The notes: generated by a model not told the origin, from the sequence alone. 5,370 nucleotides of DNA from Schlesneria sp. (GCA_025353525.1 JANXOO010000149.1:1-5370); one strand, 5' to 3'; positions 1 to 5,370 are shown, numbered from the stretch's first letter. A program made the numbers and translations.

Positions 1-133
1 GCTTGGCCCACGTCGTGATGTGATCGCCGCGTCCCAACCGCTTTCCCTTCGTGAAATCGGCCGTTCGCAGCTGATGCAGTCGCGTCACGAATTCGACACC
101 CGGCTCTTGAAGCAGCTTTAGCGAACAGAGTGC
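1..133 (-). pseudogene. IS4-type DDE transposase fragment, N-terminal half missing, runs off left edge
   Basis: Read on the minus strand (codons ending at 4-2), this stretch gives LLQEPGVEFVTRLHQ followed by RTADFTKGKRLGRGDHITTW. The pattern V-x-R-L-H-Q, then ADF-x-x-GKRLG-x-x-DH-x-x-W, is the one I know from IS4-family DDE transposases, from the segment just after the second catalytic Asp. This is recognition from memory. An intact enzyme would have several hundred residues before this point. Here the frame opens only at an ATG at 268, and the residues from 268 to about 133 do not resemble transposase, so the N-terminal half, including the upstream catalytic Asp residues, is missing. Codon choice (repeated ACG, purine-rich first positions) favours this strand over the opposite open frame at 2-121. 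The rest may continue left of the window. It is most likely a decayed insertion sequence, though an unusually short active fragment cannot be excluded. Confidence 0.62.
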
Positions 134-150
134 GGAACGGGCGGATTCTG
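133..150. repeat. Outer inverted repeat, left copy
   Basis: This 18-base stretch (CGGAACGGGCGGATTCTG) is the reverse complement of 538-555 with 17 of 18 positions matching. It lies exactly where recognisable transposase coding stops. No target-site duplication is visible outside the two copies. It could be a terminus of a small non-autonomous element or part of the IS remnant. Confidence 0.7.
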
Positions 151-151
151 A

Positions 152-170
152 ATTTGAAGGGAATTCAAAT
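152..170. repeat. Perfect 7-bp hairpin
   Basis: ATTTGAA at 152-158 and TTCAAAT at 164-170 are perfect reverse complements around a 5-base loop (GGGAA). It sits just inside the left outer inverted repeat. It is AT-rich, unlike its surroundings, and has no T-run after it on either strand, so it is not a standard terminator. Its role is unknown. Confidence 0.6.
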
Positions 171-196
171 GCGACTATCTCAGAGGAGGCGAGTCT

Positions 197-242
197 GCCA
201 AATGTAGCCCTGTCGCTCCGCGACAGGATAGCCGAAGCGCAA
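197..242. repeat. Inner inverted repeat, left arm, itself a hairpin
   Basis: Positions 197-242 match the reverse complement of 345-390 at 39 of 46 positions, and 28 of 31 over 197-227. Within the arm CCTGTCGC (209-216) and GCGACAGG (220-227) form an 8-bp stem with loop TCC. The arm can thus fold on itself or pair with the distant arm, as in palindromic extragenic repeats and MITE-like elements. The assignment to such an element is inferred. Confidence 0.75.
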
Positions 243-344
243 CCATGTAAGCATGTTGCCCAAGGCATCCGTTCGATCTAAACCTTCGATGAACTTCACA
301 CGTGCATTTGCAATTCGTCGCTTTGATTTTAACAGGCAGTGTTT

Positions 345-390
345 TTGCAATTCGGCAAACCTGTCGCGGAACGACAGGGCTACTTTTGCC
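345..390. repeat. Inner inverted repeat, right arm, itself a hairpin
   Basis: This is the partner of 197-242. Locally CCTGTCG (360-366) pairs with CGACAGG (372-378) around loop CGGAA. The single base difference between the arms in the core (C versus T in the loop region) leaves the stem bases intact, consistent with selection for the hairpin or with recent duplication. The 102 bases between the arms (243-344) hold no gene. Confidence 0.75.
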
Positions 391-424
391 GAGCAAAAAT
401 CGGTCACAGCCAATGAACTGGGGC

Positions 425-447
425 GACGCGGCGGCATTTGCCGCGTC
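425..447. repeat. GC-rich 8-bp hairpin
   Basis: GACGCGGC (425-432) and GCCGCGTC (440-447) form a perfect 8-bp stem with loop GGCATTT. A weaker 5-bp hairpin (GGCCT/AGGCC, 473-485) follows. Neither has a following T-run on either strand, so a classical intrinsic terminator is not supported. A structural or repeat-element role is possible. Confidence 0.6.
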
Positions 448-510
448 ACTCTGCCCCGGGCTGATCTGTTTTGGCCTTTCAGGCCGCAAGACCACTGATT
501 TGCCCGTGAA

Positions 511-536
511 TTGACTCCGCGCTCATCCCGATAAAT
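511..536 (+). promoter_or_regulatory. Weak sigma70-like promoter candidate for the 685-3908 gene cluster
   Basis: TTGACT at 511-516 matches the -35 consensus at five of six bases, and ATAAAT at 531-536 is a poor -10. The spacer is 14 bases, shorter than the usual 16-18. The site lies about 150 bases upstream of the first gene and just before the right outer inverted repeat. I list it only because no better candidate is seen before 685. Confidence 0.2.
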
Positions 537-537
537 G

Positions 538-555
538 CAGAATCCGCCCGTTTCG
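538..555. repeat. Outer inverted repeat, right copy
   Basis: CAGAATCCGCCCGTTTCG is the reverse complement of 133-150 with one mismatch. Together the copies bracket about 420 bases containing the inner inverted repeats and the hairpins. Confidence 0.7.
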
Positions 556-684
556 TCCGCTTGCGGGCTTTCCAACGGGTACCGGGATTCGGTCGGTCAG
601 GTTTGCTGTTGCGATCGAAGGGCGATGTCCCTACGCTTCAAACGATCATTAACCATGACTTTTCGCAGCATATCGGGAACGACG

Positions 685-1002
685 ATGACTGATTCGGCAC
701 CGCTTTCACTTCGCGACCTGCAGTCCCTGATCAAACAGATGTATGGAGCCAAAGACGTTGCTCGTGGCGTCGACGGGACATTCATGTGGCTGATGGAGGA
801 AGTTGGTGAACTGGCCGCAGCGTTGCGCGAGGGGACACCCGAAGAACTGGCTCTCGAATTCGCCGATGTGCTTGCCTGGCTTGCGACGATCGCCAACGTT
901 GCGGGAGTTGACCTGGACGCTGCCGTGCGCAAGAAATACGGCTCGGGCTGCCCAGGCTGTGGACAATTCCAGTGCCGATGCGATATCAGCGAAAAGCCGT
1001 AA
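685..1002 (+). CDS. MazG-like nucleotide pyrophosphohydrolase with cysteine-rich tail
   Basis: The product is 105 residues, the size of single-domain MazG-like all-alpha NTP pyrophosphohydrolases, which split NTPs or dNTPs to NMP and pyrophosphate with Mg2+ in the cytoplasm. The family motif EExxE ... ExxD is complete: E38, E39, E42, then E58 and D61, in EEVGELAAAL and LEFADVLAWL. Residues 30-75 form the helical core. The tail carries C89, C92, C97 and C99 (CPGC, then CRC), a possible metal-binding knuckle seen in some members of this group. The ATG at 685 is chosen because GGGA at 675-678 gives good spacing and homology starts soon after. An in-frame extension back to 535 has no MazG-like content and crosses the right outer repeat. 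Substrate cannot be assigned. It is first of three same-strand genes, 58 bases before the hydrolase. Confidence 0.88.
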   Translation: MTDSAPLSLRDLQSLIKQMYGAKDVARGVDGTFMWLMEEVGELAAALREGTPEELALEFADVLAWLATIANVAGVDLDAAVRKKYGSGCPGCGQFQCRCDISEKP

Positions 1003-1060
1003 TTGCCGATCAGGGACTTGCCGTCGCCACGATTCGCAATCAAACGAGGATCATATCAAA

Positions 1061-1855
1061 ATGCTCAGAACGATCGAAGTCTCGGGCGTCCGATTCCGTG
1101 TCGCCGATGTAGGGACGGGTCCGGCGATCCTGTTCGTGCATGGATTTCCGCTCGACCATACGATGTGGGCGGCACAAATTGACGAATTCTCGAAAACGCA
1201 TCGCGTCATCGCTCCCGATCTGCGCGGATTCGGTGGTACCGACGGTACGTTATACTCCGTTTCGATGGAACAGTTTGCCGACGATTTGATCGGGTTGCTC
1301 GAAGCACTGGAGGTCGATCGGCCGGTCACGTTTTGCGGTCTGTCGATGGGTGGTTATATCGGCTGGCAATTTGCATTGCGGCACCCGGAATGGCTTGGAC
1401 GACTGATTCTGTGCGACACACGATCGGCCGCAGATTCCGCAGAGGCAGCGGCAAACCGTCTGAAAATGGCCGATATTGTCACGAAAGAAGGCCCCGAACC
1501 GGTCGTGTGGGCCATGATGCCGAAATTGTTCGCACCGTTCACTGCCCAACGGCAACCGGCACTGACGGCACTCGTCCGCCAGACGGTGATGACGACATCC
1601 CCGACGGCGATTGCGGCGGCGCATCGGGGGATGGCCGTCCGTCCCGATGTCACGGCGATGCTTTCCGGAATCCGCGTTTCCACGCTCGTGATCGTCGGCG
1701 AGTACGATGCGATTTCTCCGCCCGCCGAAATGAAGGCGTTCTCTGCTGAAATTCCCGATTCCCGTTTCGTTACGATTCCCGACGCGGGGCATATGGCACC
1801 AATGGAAAATCCGGTTGCCGTCAACGCTGCAATCGCCGAGTTTCTCGTAAATTGA
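1061..1855 (+). CDS. Alpha/beta-fold hydrolase (enol-lactonase/esterase-like)
   Basis: The 264-residue product has the normal length for a single-domain alpha/beta hydrolase. HGFP (27-30) supplies the oxyanion-hole region and DLRGFGGTD (53-61) is the typical loop after strand 4. The nucleophile elbow GLSMG (93-97) places Ser95. VGEYDAISP (212-220) gives acid Asp216 and DAGHMAP (241-247) gives His244, so the catalytic triad is complete. The cap region spans roughly 122-200. Overall pattern is closest to 3-oxoadipate enol-lactonase-like or small-ester hydrolases, but the substrate cannot be read from these motifs and no catabolic genes lie nearby. No signal peptide is seen, so it is cytoplasmic. 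The ATG at 1061 follows GAGGA (1046-1050) with a 10-base spacer. An in-frame extension back to 803 overlaps the MazG-like gene out of frame and is rejected. The stop lies 13 bases before the peptidase gene. Confidence 0.9.
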   Translation: MLRTIEVSGVRFRVADVGTGPAILFVHGFPLDHTMWAAQIDEFSKTHRVIAPDLRGFGGTDGTLYSVSMEQFADDLIGLLEALEVDRPVTFCGLSMGGYIGWQFALRHPEWLGRLILCDTRSAADSAEAAANRLKMADIVTKEGPEPVVWAMMPKLFAPFTAQRQPALTALVRQTVMTTSPTAIAAAHRGMAVRPDVTAMLSGIRVSTLVIVGEYDAISPPAEMKAFSAEIPDSRFVTIPDAGHMAPMENPVAVNAAIAEFLVN

Positions 1856-1868
1856 AAAGGCTCGACCC

Positions 1869-3908
1869 ATGTTCTCGATGAAGCGTACAGCCGCTGTGCT
1901 GTTTTTTGTTTTATGCCACGCCGGTCTGGCTGTCGCGAAAGACGCCGATTGGACGATCCTTTTGTACATCGCGGCGGACAACAATCTGGAAGCAGCTCAA
2001 CTCGGAGACCTGCACGAAATGATCGCGGCAGGCGACTCCGAACAGGTCCGGATCGTGGCTCTGGTCGACCGATCTGAAAAGGATGACCCCTCGCTGGGGT
2101 ACTCGGCGGAAGGAGTCGGGCAAATCGACGATTGGACAACTGCAAAACTGCTCAATGTCCAACGTGGAAAGCTCGTTGAAATGGCCGATTGGGGTGAGGT
2201 CAACATGGGTGATCCGGCCACGCTGAAGCGATTTCTGGATACGGCAATGAAACTATTTCCTGCGAAAAAATATGCGCTGATTTTCGGCGATCACGGTGCG
2301 GGTTGGCCAGGCGCCTGCAGCGATGAATCGCATCACGACGACAAACTGACGATGACGGAAATCCACGACACATTGAAATCGCTTCCAAAATCGGCCTCCC
2401 GATTCGAATTGATCGGCTTCGATGCCTGCCTGATGGGGAACCTCGAATGCGCGTTCAGCATCGCTCCTTTTGCAAAAGTGATGGTCGCATCGGAAGAGCT
2501 TGAACCAGGTTACGGGTGGCATTACACGCCGTTACTGCAACGAGTGATCGACAAACCTTCGATGACAGGTTCAGAGTTTGGTAAAGCGATTGTCGAAACG
2601 TTCGACGACTTTTATCGGAATTCGAGCGACGAACGTATCCGCAATTCGGGACTTGGGACGACGTTGTCGGCGATCGATCTGACGAAGCTCGACGGCATTC
2701 TGAAGAACTTGCAGACGCTGGCTAAAGCGTGCCAGTCGGACCTCACGGACCACGGACGGGAATCGTGGTTGTTGCTGGCCGATGCGCGACACCGGTCGGA
2801 AGAATTCGGCAAGATGGACGAACACGGAAACGGGATGGGCCTGATCGATCTGGGGCACCTCATCAAGCTGATCCGGACGCACTTCACGGAAGGGCCGATC
2901 GATGCGGCTGCAACCACGTTGGAAAAATCGCTCAAGGCAACGGTCATTGCCAATCGCCACGGCAAGGGACGCGCTCACGCTCACGGTTTGAGTATTTTCT
3001 TTCCTGCCGATCGCGAACAACTGACGGGTGAGAAATCTGACAAAACGTCGGGCGACGGACGTGACGGCGACGCGCGCAGTGACAAGGATATGGAAGCCAA
3101 ACTGGACGCCTATTCGCATACGCTGTTTGCGAAGAGCAATCCGTGGCTGGGGTTCGTTTCCGATTTCACGACGGTCGCCGCAAATGACACCGAAGATCCT
3201 GTACTGGGCGAAATCGAAGCGACGGCAATAACGATCGCGCCAGGCGAAACGGCGACCTTTACCGCGTCGATTGAAGCTGACGACGTGGAAAAAACGAGTT
3301 TCGTGTTGGCGAAGCGCAAAGATGGCGCCCAAATCATCATCGGTGAGTTACCCGCGACTCGCGATGACGACGGGAATCTCAGCGATGAATGGGACGGCAA
3401 ATGGTTCACATTGAAGGCGGGTGATAAGGAATTCATTTGCCCGGTCAAGGGGATGGAACCGGTCGAGGCGGAAGAGGACGACGAGTCTGCCGAACCAAAA
3501 GCCGATGCCGACGGATCACAATACTTCATCGAAGTTCCGTCGCAAATTCAGCGCAAGAACAAAAACGTCTGGATCGACGTGTCACTCTATTTTCTTGTCG
3601 ATCTGAACGACGATGAAATCACGGGCGAATTTGTCTATGCGTTCGAAGAGACCGATTCGGGCCCGAGCGAAGTGAGTTTGAAATCAGGAGACCGGATTCG
3701 ACCCGTATTTCTGGTGGTGTCGGATGACGGCAATGAGATTCATGTCGCTTCCGATGACGACGACCTGATTCTCGAATTGGATGACCCGGACGAACTGAGT
3801 GTCGGGTCGCTGCCGGTCCCTGCCGGGAACTATGAAGTCGGCTTTCAGGTCTACGACTTTTCAGAGAATTATTCGGAACAATTCGTCGAGATCGAAGTGA
3901 CGAAGTAA
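1869..3908 (+). CDS. Secreted clostripain-like cysteine peptidase (family C11)
   Basis: The 679-residue product begins with a signal peptide (KR, hydrophobic 7-20, AVA before a likely cut after residue 23), so it acts outside the cytoplasm. The catalytic domain opens with WTILLYIAADNNLE (29-42). FGDHGAGW (139-146) gives catalytic His142 and FDACLMG (184-190) gives catalytic Cys187. ASEELEPGYGWHY (207-219) and GLSIFFP (373-379) are further C11 landmarks. Family members cut after Arg or Lys; specificity here is inferred. A charged, low-complexity insert (about 384-412) precedes YSHTLFAKSNPWLGF (415-429). Residues about 440-679 form an extra beta-rich region with acidic clusters (533-542, 619-641) that I cannot assign. 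AAGG at 1857-1860 sits 8 bases before the ATG; the Met at codon 4 is an alternative start. With 13 bases after the hydrolase stop, translation from one mRNA is likely. No autocleavage linker is identifiable. Confidence 0.92.
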   Translation: MFSMKRTAAVLFFVLCHAGLAVAKDADWTILLYIAADNNLEAAQLGDLHEMIAAGDSEQVRIVALVDRSEKDDPSLGYSAEGVGQIDDWTTAKLLNVQRGKLVEMADWGEVNMGDPATLKRFLDTAMKLFPAKKYALIFGDHGAGWPGACSDESHHDDKLTMTEIHDTLKSLPKSASRFELIGFDACLMGNLECAFSIAPFAKVMVASEELEPGYGWHYTPLLQRVIDKPSMTGSEFGKAIVETFDDFYRNSSDERIRNSGLGTTLSAIDLTKLDGILKNLQTLAKACQSDLTDHGRESWLLLADARHRSEEFGKMDEHGNGMGLIDLGHLIKLIRTHFTEGPIDAAATTLEKSLKATVIANRHGKGRAHAHGLSIFFPADREQLTGEKSDKTSGDGRDGDARSDKDMEAKLDAYSHTLFAKSNPWLGFVSDFTTVAANDTEDPVLGEIEATAITIAPGETATFTASIEADDVEKTSFVLAKRKDGAQIIIGELPATRDDDGNLSDEWDGKWFTLKAGDKEFICPVKGMEPVEAEEDDESAEPKADADGSQYFIEVPSQIQRKNKNVWIDVSLYFLVDLNDDEITGEFVYAFEETDSGPSEVSLKSGDRIRPVFLVVSDDGNEIHVASDDDDLILELDDPDELSVGSLPVPAGNYEVGFQVYDFSENYSEQFVEIEVTK

Positions 3909-3972
3909 AAGTCAGAGGCTGACGTTACGACGAAAGGCCCGGTTTGATGCGGCTTTATGACATCCCGCTTTT

Positions 3973-3978
3973 GGGGAG
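3973..3978 (+). promoter_or_regulatory. Ribosome binding site deciding the 3983 start
   Basis: GGGGAG lies four bases before the ATG at 3983. The in-frame upstream TTG (3944) and ATG (3947) have only a distant AAAGG (3933-3937) and would add residues outside the recognised family start (MSEFFRGW). Confidence 0.55.
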
Positions 3979-3982
3979 AGCC

Positions 3983-4198
3983 ATGAGCGAGTTCTTTCGA
4001 GGATGGCTGCAGAAGATTGGGGTGGTGACGCTCGTCATAGCGTGCGTGTTTGCAGGAGGGTGGGTGAGAAGCAGGTTTGTCGCTGACTCGCTCACAATGC
4101 CTGTGCGGACGAAGTCTTCCGACTCGACGATATCGAAAACTTCGGTAGTGGGTCAGTTTGAAGATAGTTTCCGAGGGTGCCTTCAGGTTGAGACTTGA
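3983..4198 (+). CDS. Short single-TM planctomycete protein, probably truncated family member
   Basis: The 71-residue product starts MSEFFRGWLQKIGVVTLVIA and has one clear membrane segment (about 12-28), with Arg and Lys on the N-terminal side and RSR just after it. The opening (S-x-FFRGW-x-x-K-x-G-x-VTLV ... GGWVRS) matches, from memory, a small planctomycete family often present in many copies per genome. Members I recall are longer and end with a second hydrophobic segment beginning near an I-P-Y-W motif; that half is absent here and the sequence after residue 40 is polar. Codon use (AGA, AGG, GTG, GGG) differs from the peptidase gene upstream, hinting at a different history. Function is unknown. 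The start is set by GGGGAG at 3973-3978. It may be a degraded copy. It converges on the minus-strand gene with 6 bases between stops. Confidence 0.6.
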   Translation: MSEFFRGWLQKIGVVTLVIACVFAGGWVRSRFVADSLTMPVRTKSSDSTISKTSVVGQFEDSFRGCLQVET

Positions 4199-4204
4199 CG
4201 GGTC

Positions 4205-4489
4205 TTAAGGCTTTGTCTGTCCTGAATCGTGCTTGTCTGATGGCTCATTCTGCTGTCTGCGATTTGTCAGCATGAAAAAAACCGCGAGCAACGTAAATCC
4301 AGCGATGGAAAACCAGTATTCTTGCGCTGGTGGTCGATTGATAATCGCTTGGGCCGTGGCTGTGTGTTCCAGACCCCAGATCCCAAAAAACGTCAACGCG
4401 CCGATCAGGGAGACGAACGCCAACCTGCCTCGCGTTAAGTGAAATCTGTCTTCAGCAAATTCGTTGACAAACCTGAATAACTCGCCCAT
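4205..4489 (-). CDS. Small two-TM membrane protein, function unknown
   Basis: The 94-residue product has a charged amphipathic start (MGELFRFVNEFAEDRFHLTR), a first hydrophobic segment (about 22-40), a short loop containing NRPPAQEYW (51-59), a second segment (about 59-75) and a polar, Gln/Asp/Lys-rich tail. The likely topology is both ends in the cytoplasm, with the basic NRR at 76-78 after the second segment supporting that. The start at 4489 is preferred because AAGGG at 4501-4497 gives 7-base spacing, while the in-frame TTG at 4504 would overlap that site. I do not recognise the family. It runs opposite to all its neighbours, converging on 3983-4198 and diverging from the gene at 4699. 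Coding status rests on the RBS, the membrane pattern and length. Confidence 0.65.
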   Translation of the reverse strand: MGELFRFVNEFAEDRFHLTRGRLAFVSLIGALTFFGIWGLEHTATAQAIINRPPAQEYWFSIAGFTLLAVFFMLTNRRQQNEPSDKHDSGQTKP

Positions 4490-4698
4490 CGTTTCGCCCT
4501 TCAATGGGACTCTACCAGAGCTGGGGCTTGACTGAAACGCGTGAATAGAGACTCACACGTTTATCAAAAAAATGTAAATCCTCTCACACTTCCGATGTCC
4601 TCATTGTACGATGATGTCGTTGTGCGGTACCAATGAGCTGTGCGCCTGATCGTTTTCAAAGCCGTTCAATTGAATGACCACAAGATTCGAAAACTCAT
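4490..4698. other. Divergent intergenic region
   Basis: This 209-base spacer separates two divergent starts and must hold both promoters. It is locally AT-rich around 4560-4580 (an A7 run) and has a 10-base palindrome TTCAATTGAA at 4665-4674, 24 bases before the ATG at 4699. No convincing -35/-10 pair is seen on either strand. The palindrome is short enough to be chance. Confidence 0.4.
4497..4501 (-). promoter_or_regulatory. Ribosome binding site for the 4489 start
   Basis: On the minus strand AAGGG ends seven bases before the ATG at 4489, which decides that start over the TTG at 4504. Confidence 0.6.
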
Positions 4699-5370
4699 AT
4701 GCCAACGATCGTCATATTTCGTCAACTGTCGTACTGCTCATGCTTCTGTTTGATAACCTGGGGTACGATCGCAGCTGCCGATCCGCCAGTTGCCAGACCT
4801 GTTGCCAAAGGAAGCATTGATCCGGATGGCGTCTTGTTTTTTGAGAAGTACATCCGGCCAGTGCTTGTCGAGCATTGCTACAGTTGCCATTCGTCCGCAG
4901 CCATTAAGGTCAAAGGTCAGCTGTTCCTCGATTCCCGACACGGAGTTGAAAAAGGGGGTGAAGGGGGGCCTGTTATTGTGCCCGGTCAGCCTGATGAAAG
5001 TCGCTTGATCCGGGCGATCCGGTGGACCGATCCGAATTTTCAGATGCCGCCTGAAAACTCACTGAGCCCGGAGCAGATTCAAAAGTTCGAGCAATGGGTG
5101 ACGATGGGTTCGCCTGATCCGCGCGATAACGATCTCGCAGACAACGCGGCAGCAGCCGGGACGATCACTGCGGACGAGGCCGGTCGATTATTATGGTCGC
5201 TGAAGCCTGTTGTGAGGCCCGAGCTTCCAACGGGGTTCACCGATTTTGAAAATCCGATCGATGCGTTCATTGCTGCGGAATATCAGTCGAAGAACGTCAA
5301 GCCCGTCGGCCAGACAGATCGCCCTGCATTGCTTCGTCGCGTTTACGTCGACCTGATCGGTATTCCTCCC
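4699..5370 (+). CDS. Exported PSCyt1/PSCyt2 (DUF1549) planctomycete cytochrome-type protein, 5' part
   Basis: The 224 codons present are open to the right edge. A signal peptide is likely (hydrophobic start with C13, C15 and C17; AAA before a cut after residue 27). PSCyt1 covers about 45-140: FFEKYIRPVLVEHCYSCH (47-64) contains the haem-binding CxxCH at 60-64, GQLFLDSR (73-80) and IVPGQPDESRLI (93-104) are typical, and M116 in QMPPE is the probable distal haem ligand. PSCyt2/DUF1549 starts near 184 (NPIDAFIAAEYQSK, LLRRVYVDLIGIPP). Full-length relatives are several hundred residues longer and end in PSD1/DUF1553, and are often followed by a DUF1501 gene, presumably beyond the window. An in-frame stop at 4675 makes the ATG at 4699 the first possible start; its Shine-Dalgarno is poor. 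Exported, likely periplasmic; the reaction is unknown, with a role in polysaccharide use proposed for the group. Confidence 0.93.
   Translation, partial: MPTIVIFRQLSYCSCFCLITWGTIAAADPPVARPVAKGSIDPDGVLFFEKYIRPVLVEHCYSCHSSAAIKVKGQLFLDSRHGVEKGGEGGPVIVPGQPDESRLIRAIRWTDPNFQMPPENSLSPEQIQKFEQWVTMGSPDPRDNDLADNAAAAGTITADEAGRLLWSLKPVVRPELPTGFTDFENPIDAFIAAEYQSKNVKPVGQTDRPALLRRVYVDLIGIPP

Larger units (their letters stand above)
134..684. other. Gene-free, repeat-rich stretch
   Basis: No reading frame here has both a plausible start and a protein-like sequence. Minus-strand frames of 106 and 131 codons run through the hairpins and have Arg/Ser/Pro-rich composition without recognisable domains. The stretch holds the inverted repeats and hairpins listed separately, an 11-base direct repeat (TTTGCAATTCG at 307-317 and 344-354), and the upstream region of the MazG-like gene. 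No tRNA, rRNA or CRISPR pattern is seen. It is best read as a decayed or non-autonomous mobile segment followed by the leader of the downstream genes. Confidence 0.6.

Noticed and set aside
2..121. Plus-strand frame open from the left edge to a TAG at 119-121, 39 residues
   Set aside because: It overlaps the minus-strand transposase-like frame, has few purines in first codon positions (about 14 of 40) and no recognisable motif, so it is taken as the shadow.
180..575. Minus-strand frame of 131 codons across the repeat region
   Set aside because: It runs straight through both inner arms and the GC-rich hairpin, has no recognisable domain and an Arg/Ser-rich composition typical of chance frames.
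535..684. In-frame 50-residue N-terminal extension of the MazG-like protein
   Set aside because: It contains CCC and other non-family sequence, starts inside repeat sequence, and a better Shine-Dalgarno precedes the ATG at 685.
803..1060. In-frame 86-residue extension of the alpha/beta hydrolase
   Set aside because: It overlaps the MazG-like gene in another frame; homology to hydrolases starts at the 1061 ATG, which has its own ribosome binding site.
1250..2145. Long minus-strand frames (244 and 263 codons) opposite the hydrolase and peptidase starts
   Set aside because: They are opposite strongly supported genes with complete catalytic motifs, and their translations are Arg/Ser/Cys-rich without domains.
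2571..3332. Minus-strand frame of 253 codons opposite the C11 peptidase
   Set aside because: Shadow of the peptidase gene; Arg/Gln/Phe-rich with no recognisable fold.
3911..3923. GTCAG/CTGAC hairpin just after the peptidase stop as a terminator
   Set aside because: The stem is only five base pairs with no following T-run.
4699..4717. ATATG...CATAT inverted repeat at the start of the PSCyt1 gene as an operator
   Set aside because: The arms are five bases and lie within the coding start, so chance is sufficient.
1..5370. CRISPR array, tRNA, rRNA or riboswitch
   Set aside because: No regularly spaced direct repeats, cloverleaf pattern or known conserved RNA sequence was seen anywhere in the window.

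Overview
The window looks like a planctomycete chromosome segment. The strongest evidence is at the right edge: the start of a secreted protein with an N-terminal planctomycete-type cytochrome c domain (PSCyt1, one CxxCH haem site) running into a PSCyt2/DUF1549 domain, an architecture known almost only from Planctomycetes and close relatives. A short membrane protein at 3983-4198 also resembles a small, often multi-copy planctomycete family (recognised from memory, not searched). Base composition is moderate GC, and the genes favour codons such as ACG, TCG, GAT and GAA.

Layout. Positions 1-133 carry, on the minus strand, a piece of an IS4-type transposase that continues past the left edge and lacks its N-terminal half. 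Positions 134-684 hold no credible gene but several inverted repeats: an outer pair (133-150 / 538-555), a longer inner pair (197-242 / 345-390) whose arms are each hairpin-forming, and two local hairpins. From 685 to 3908 three genes lie head to tail on the plus strand: a MazG-like nucleotide pyrophosphohydrolase with a cysteine-rich tail, an alpha/beta hydrolase with a complete Ser-Asp-His triad, and a large secreted clostripain-like (C11) cysteine peptidase. Gaps are 58 and 13 bases, so the last two very probably share a transcript and the first may too. A small one-TM protein (3983-4198, plus) and a small two-TM protein (4205-4489, minus) then converge with only 6 bases between their stops. 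A 209-base spacer separates the minus-strand gene from the divergent PSCyt1/PSCyt2 gene, which is cut by the right edge.

How the genes relate. The first two products should act in the cytoplasm (NTP clean-up; hydrolysis of an unknown small ester, lactone or similar substrate), while the peptidase is exported. No shared pathway can be read from the sequence; the arrangement may simply be co-transcription. The PSCyt1/PSCyt2 protein is an exported, presumably haem-binding protein of the large planctomycete set often linked to polysaccharide use, and appears to be a separate transcription unit. I see no convincing new defence, mobile or regulatory system. The least explained features are the nested inverted repeats beside the transposase remnant and the short, apparently truncated planctomycete membrane protein.
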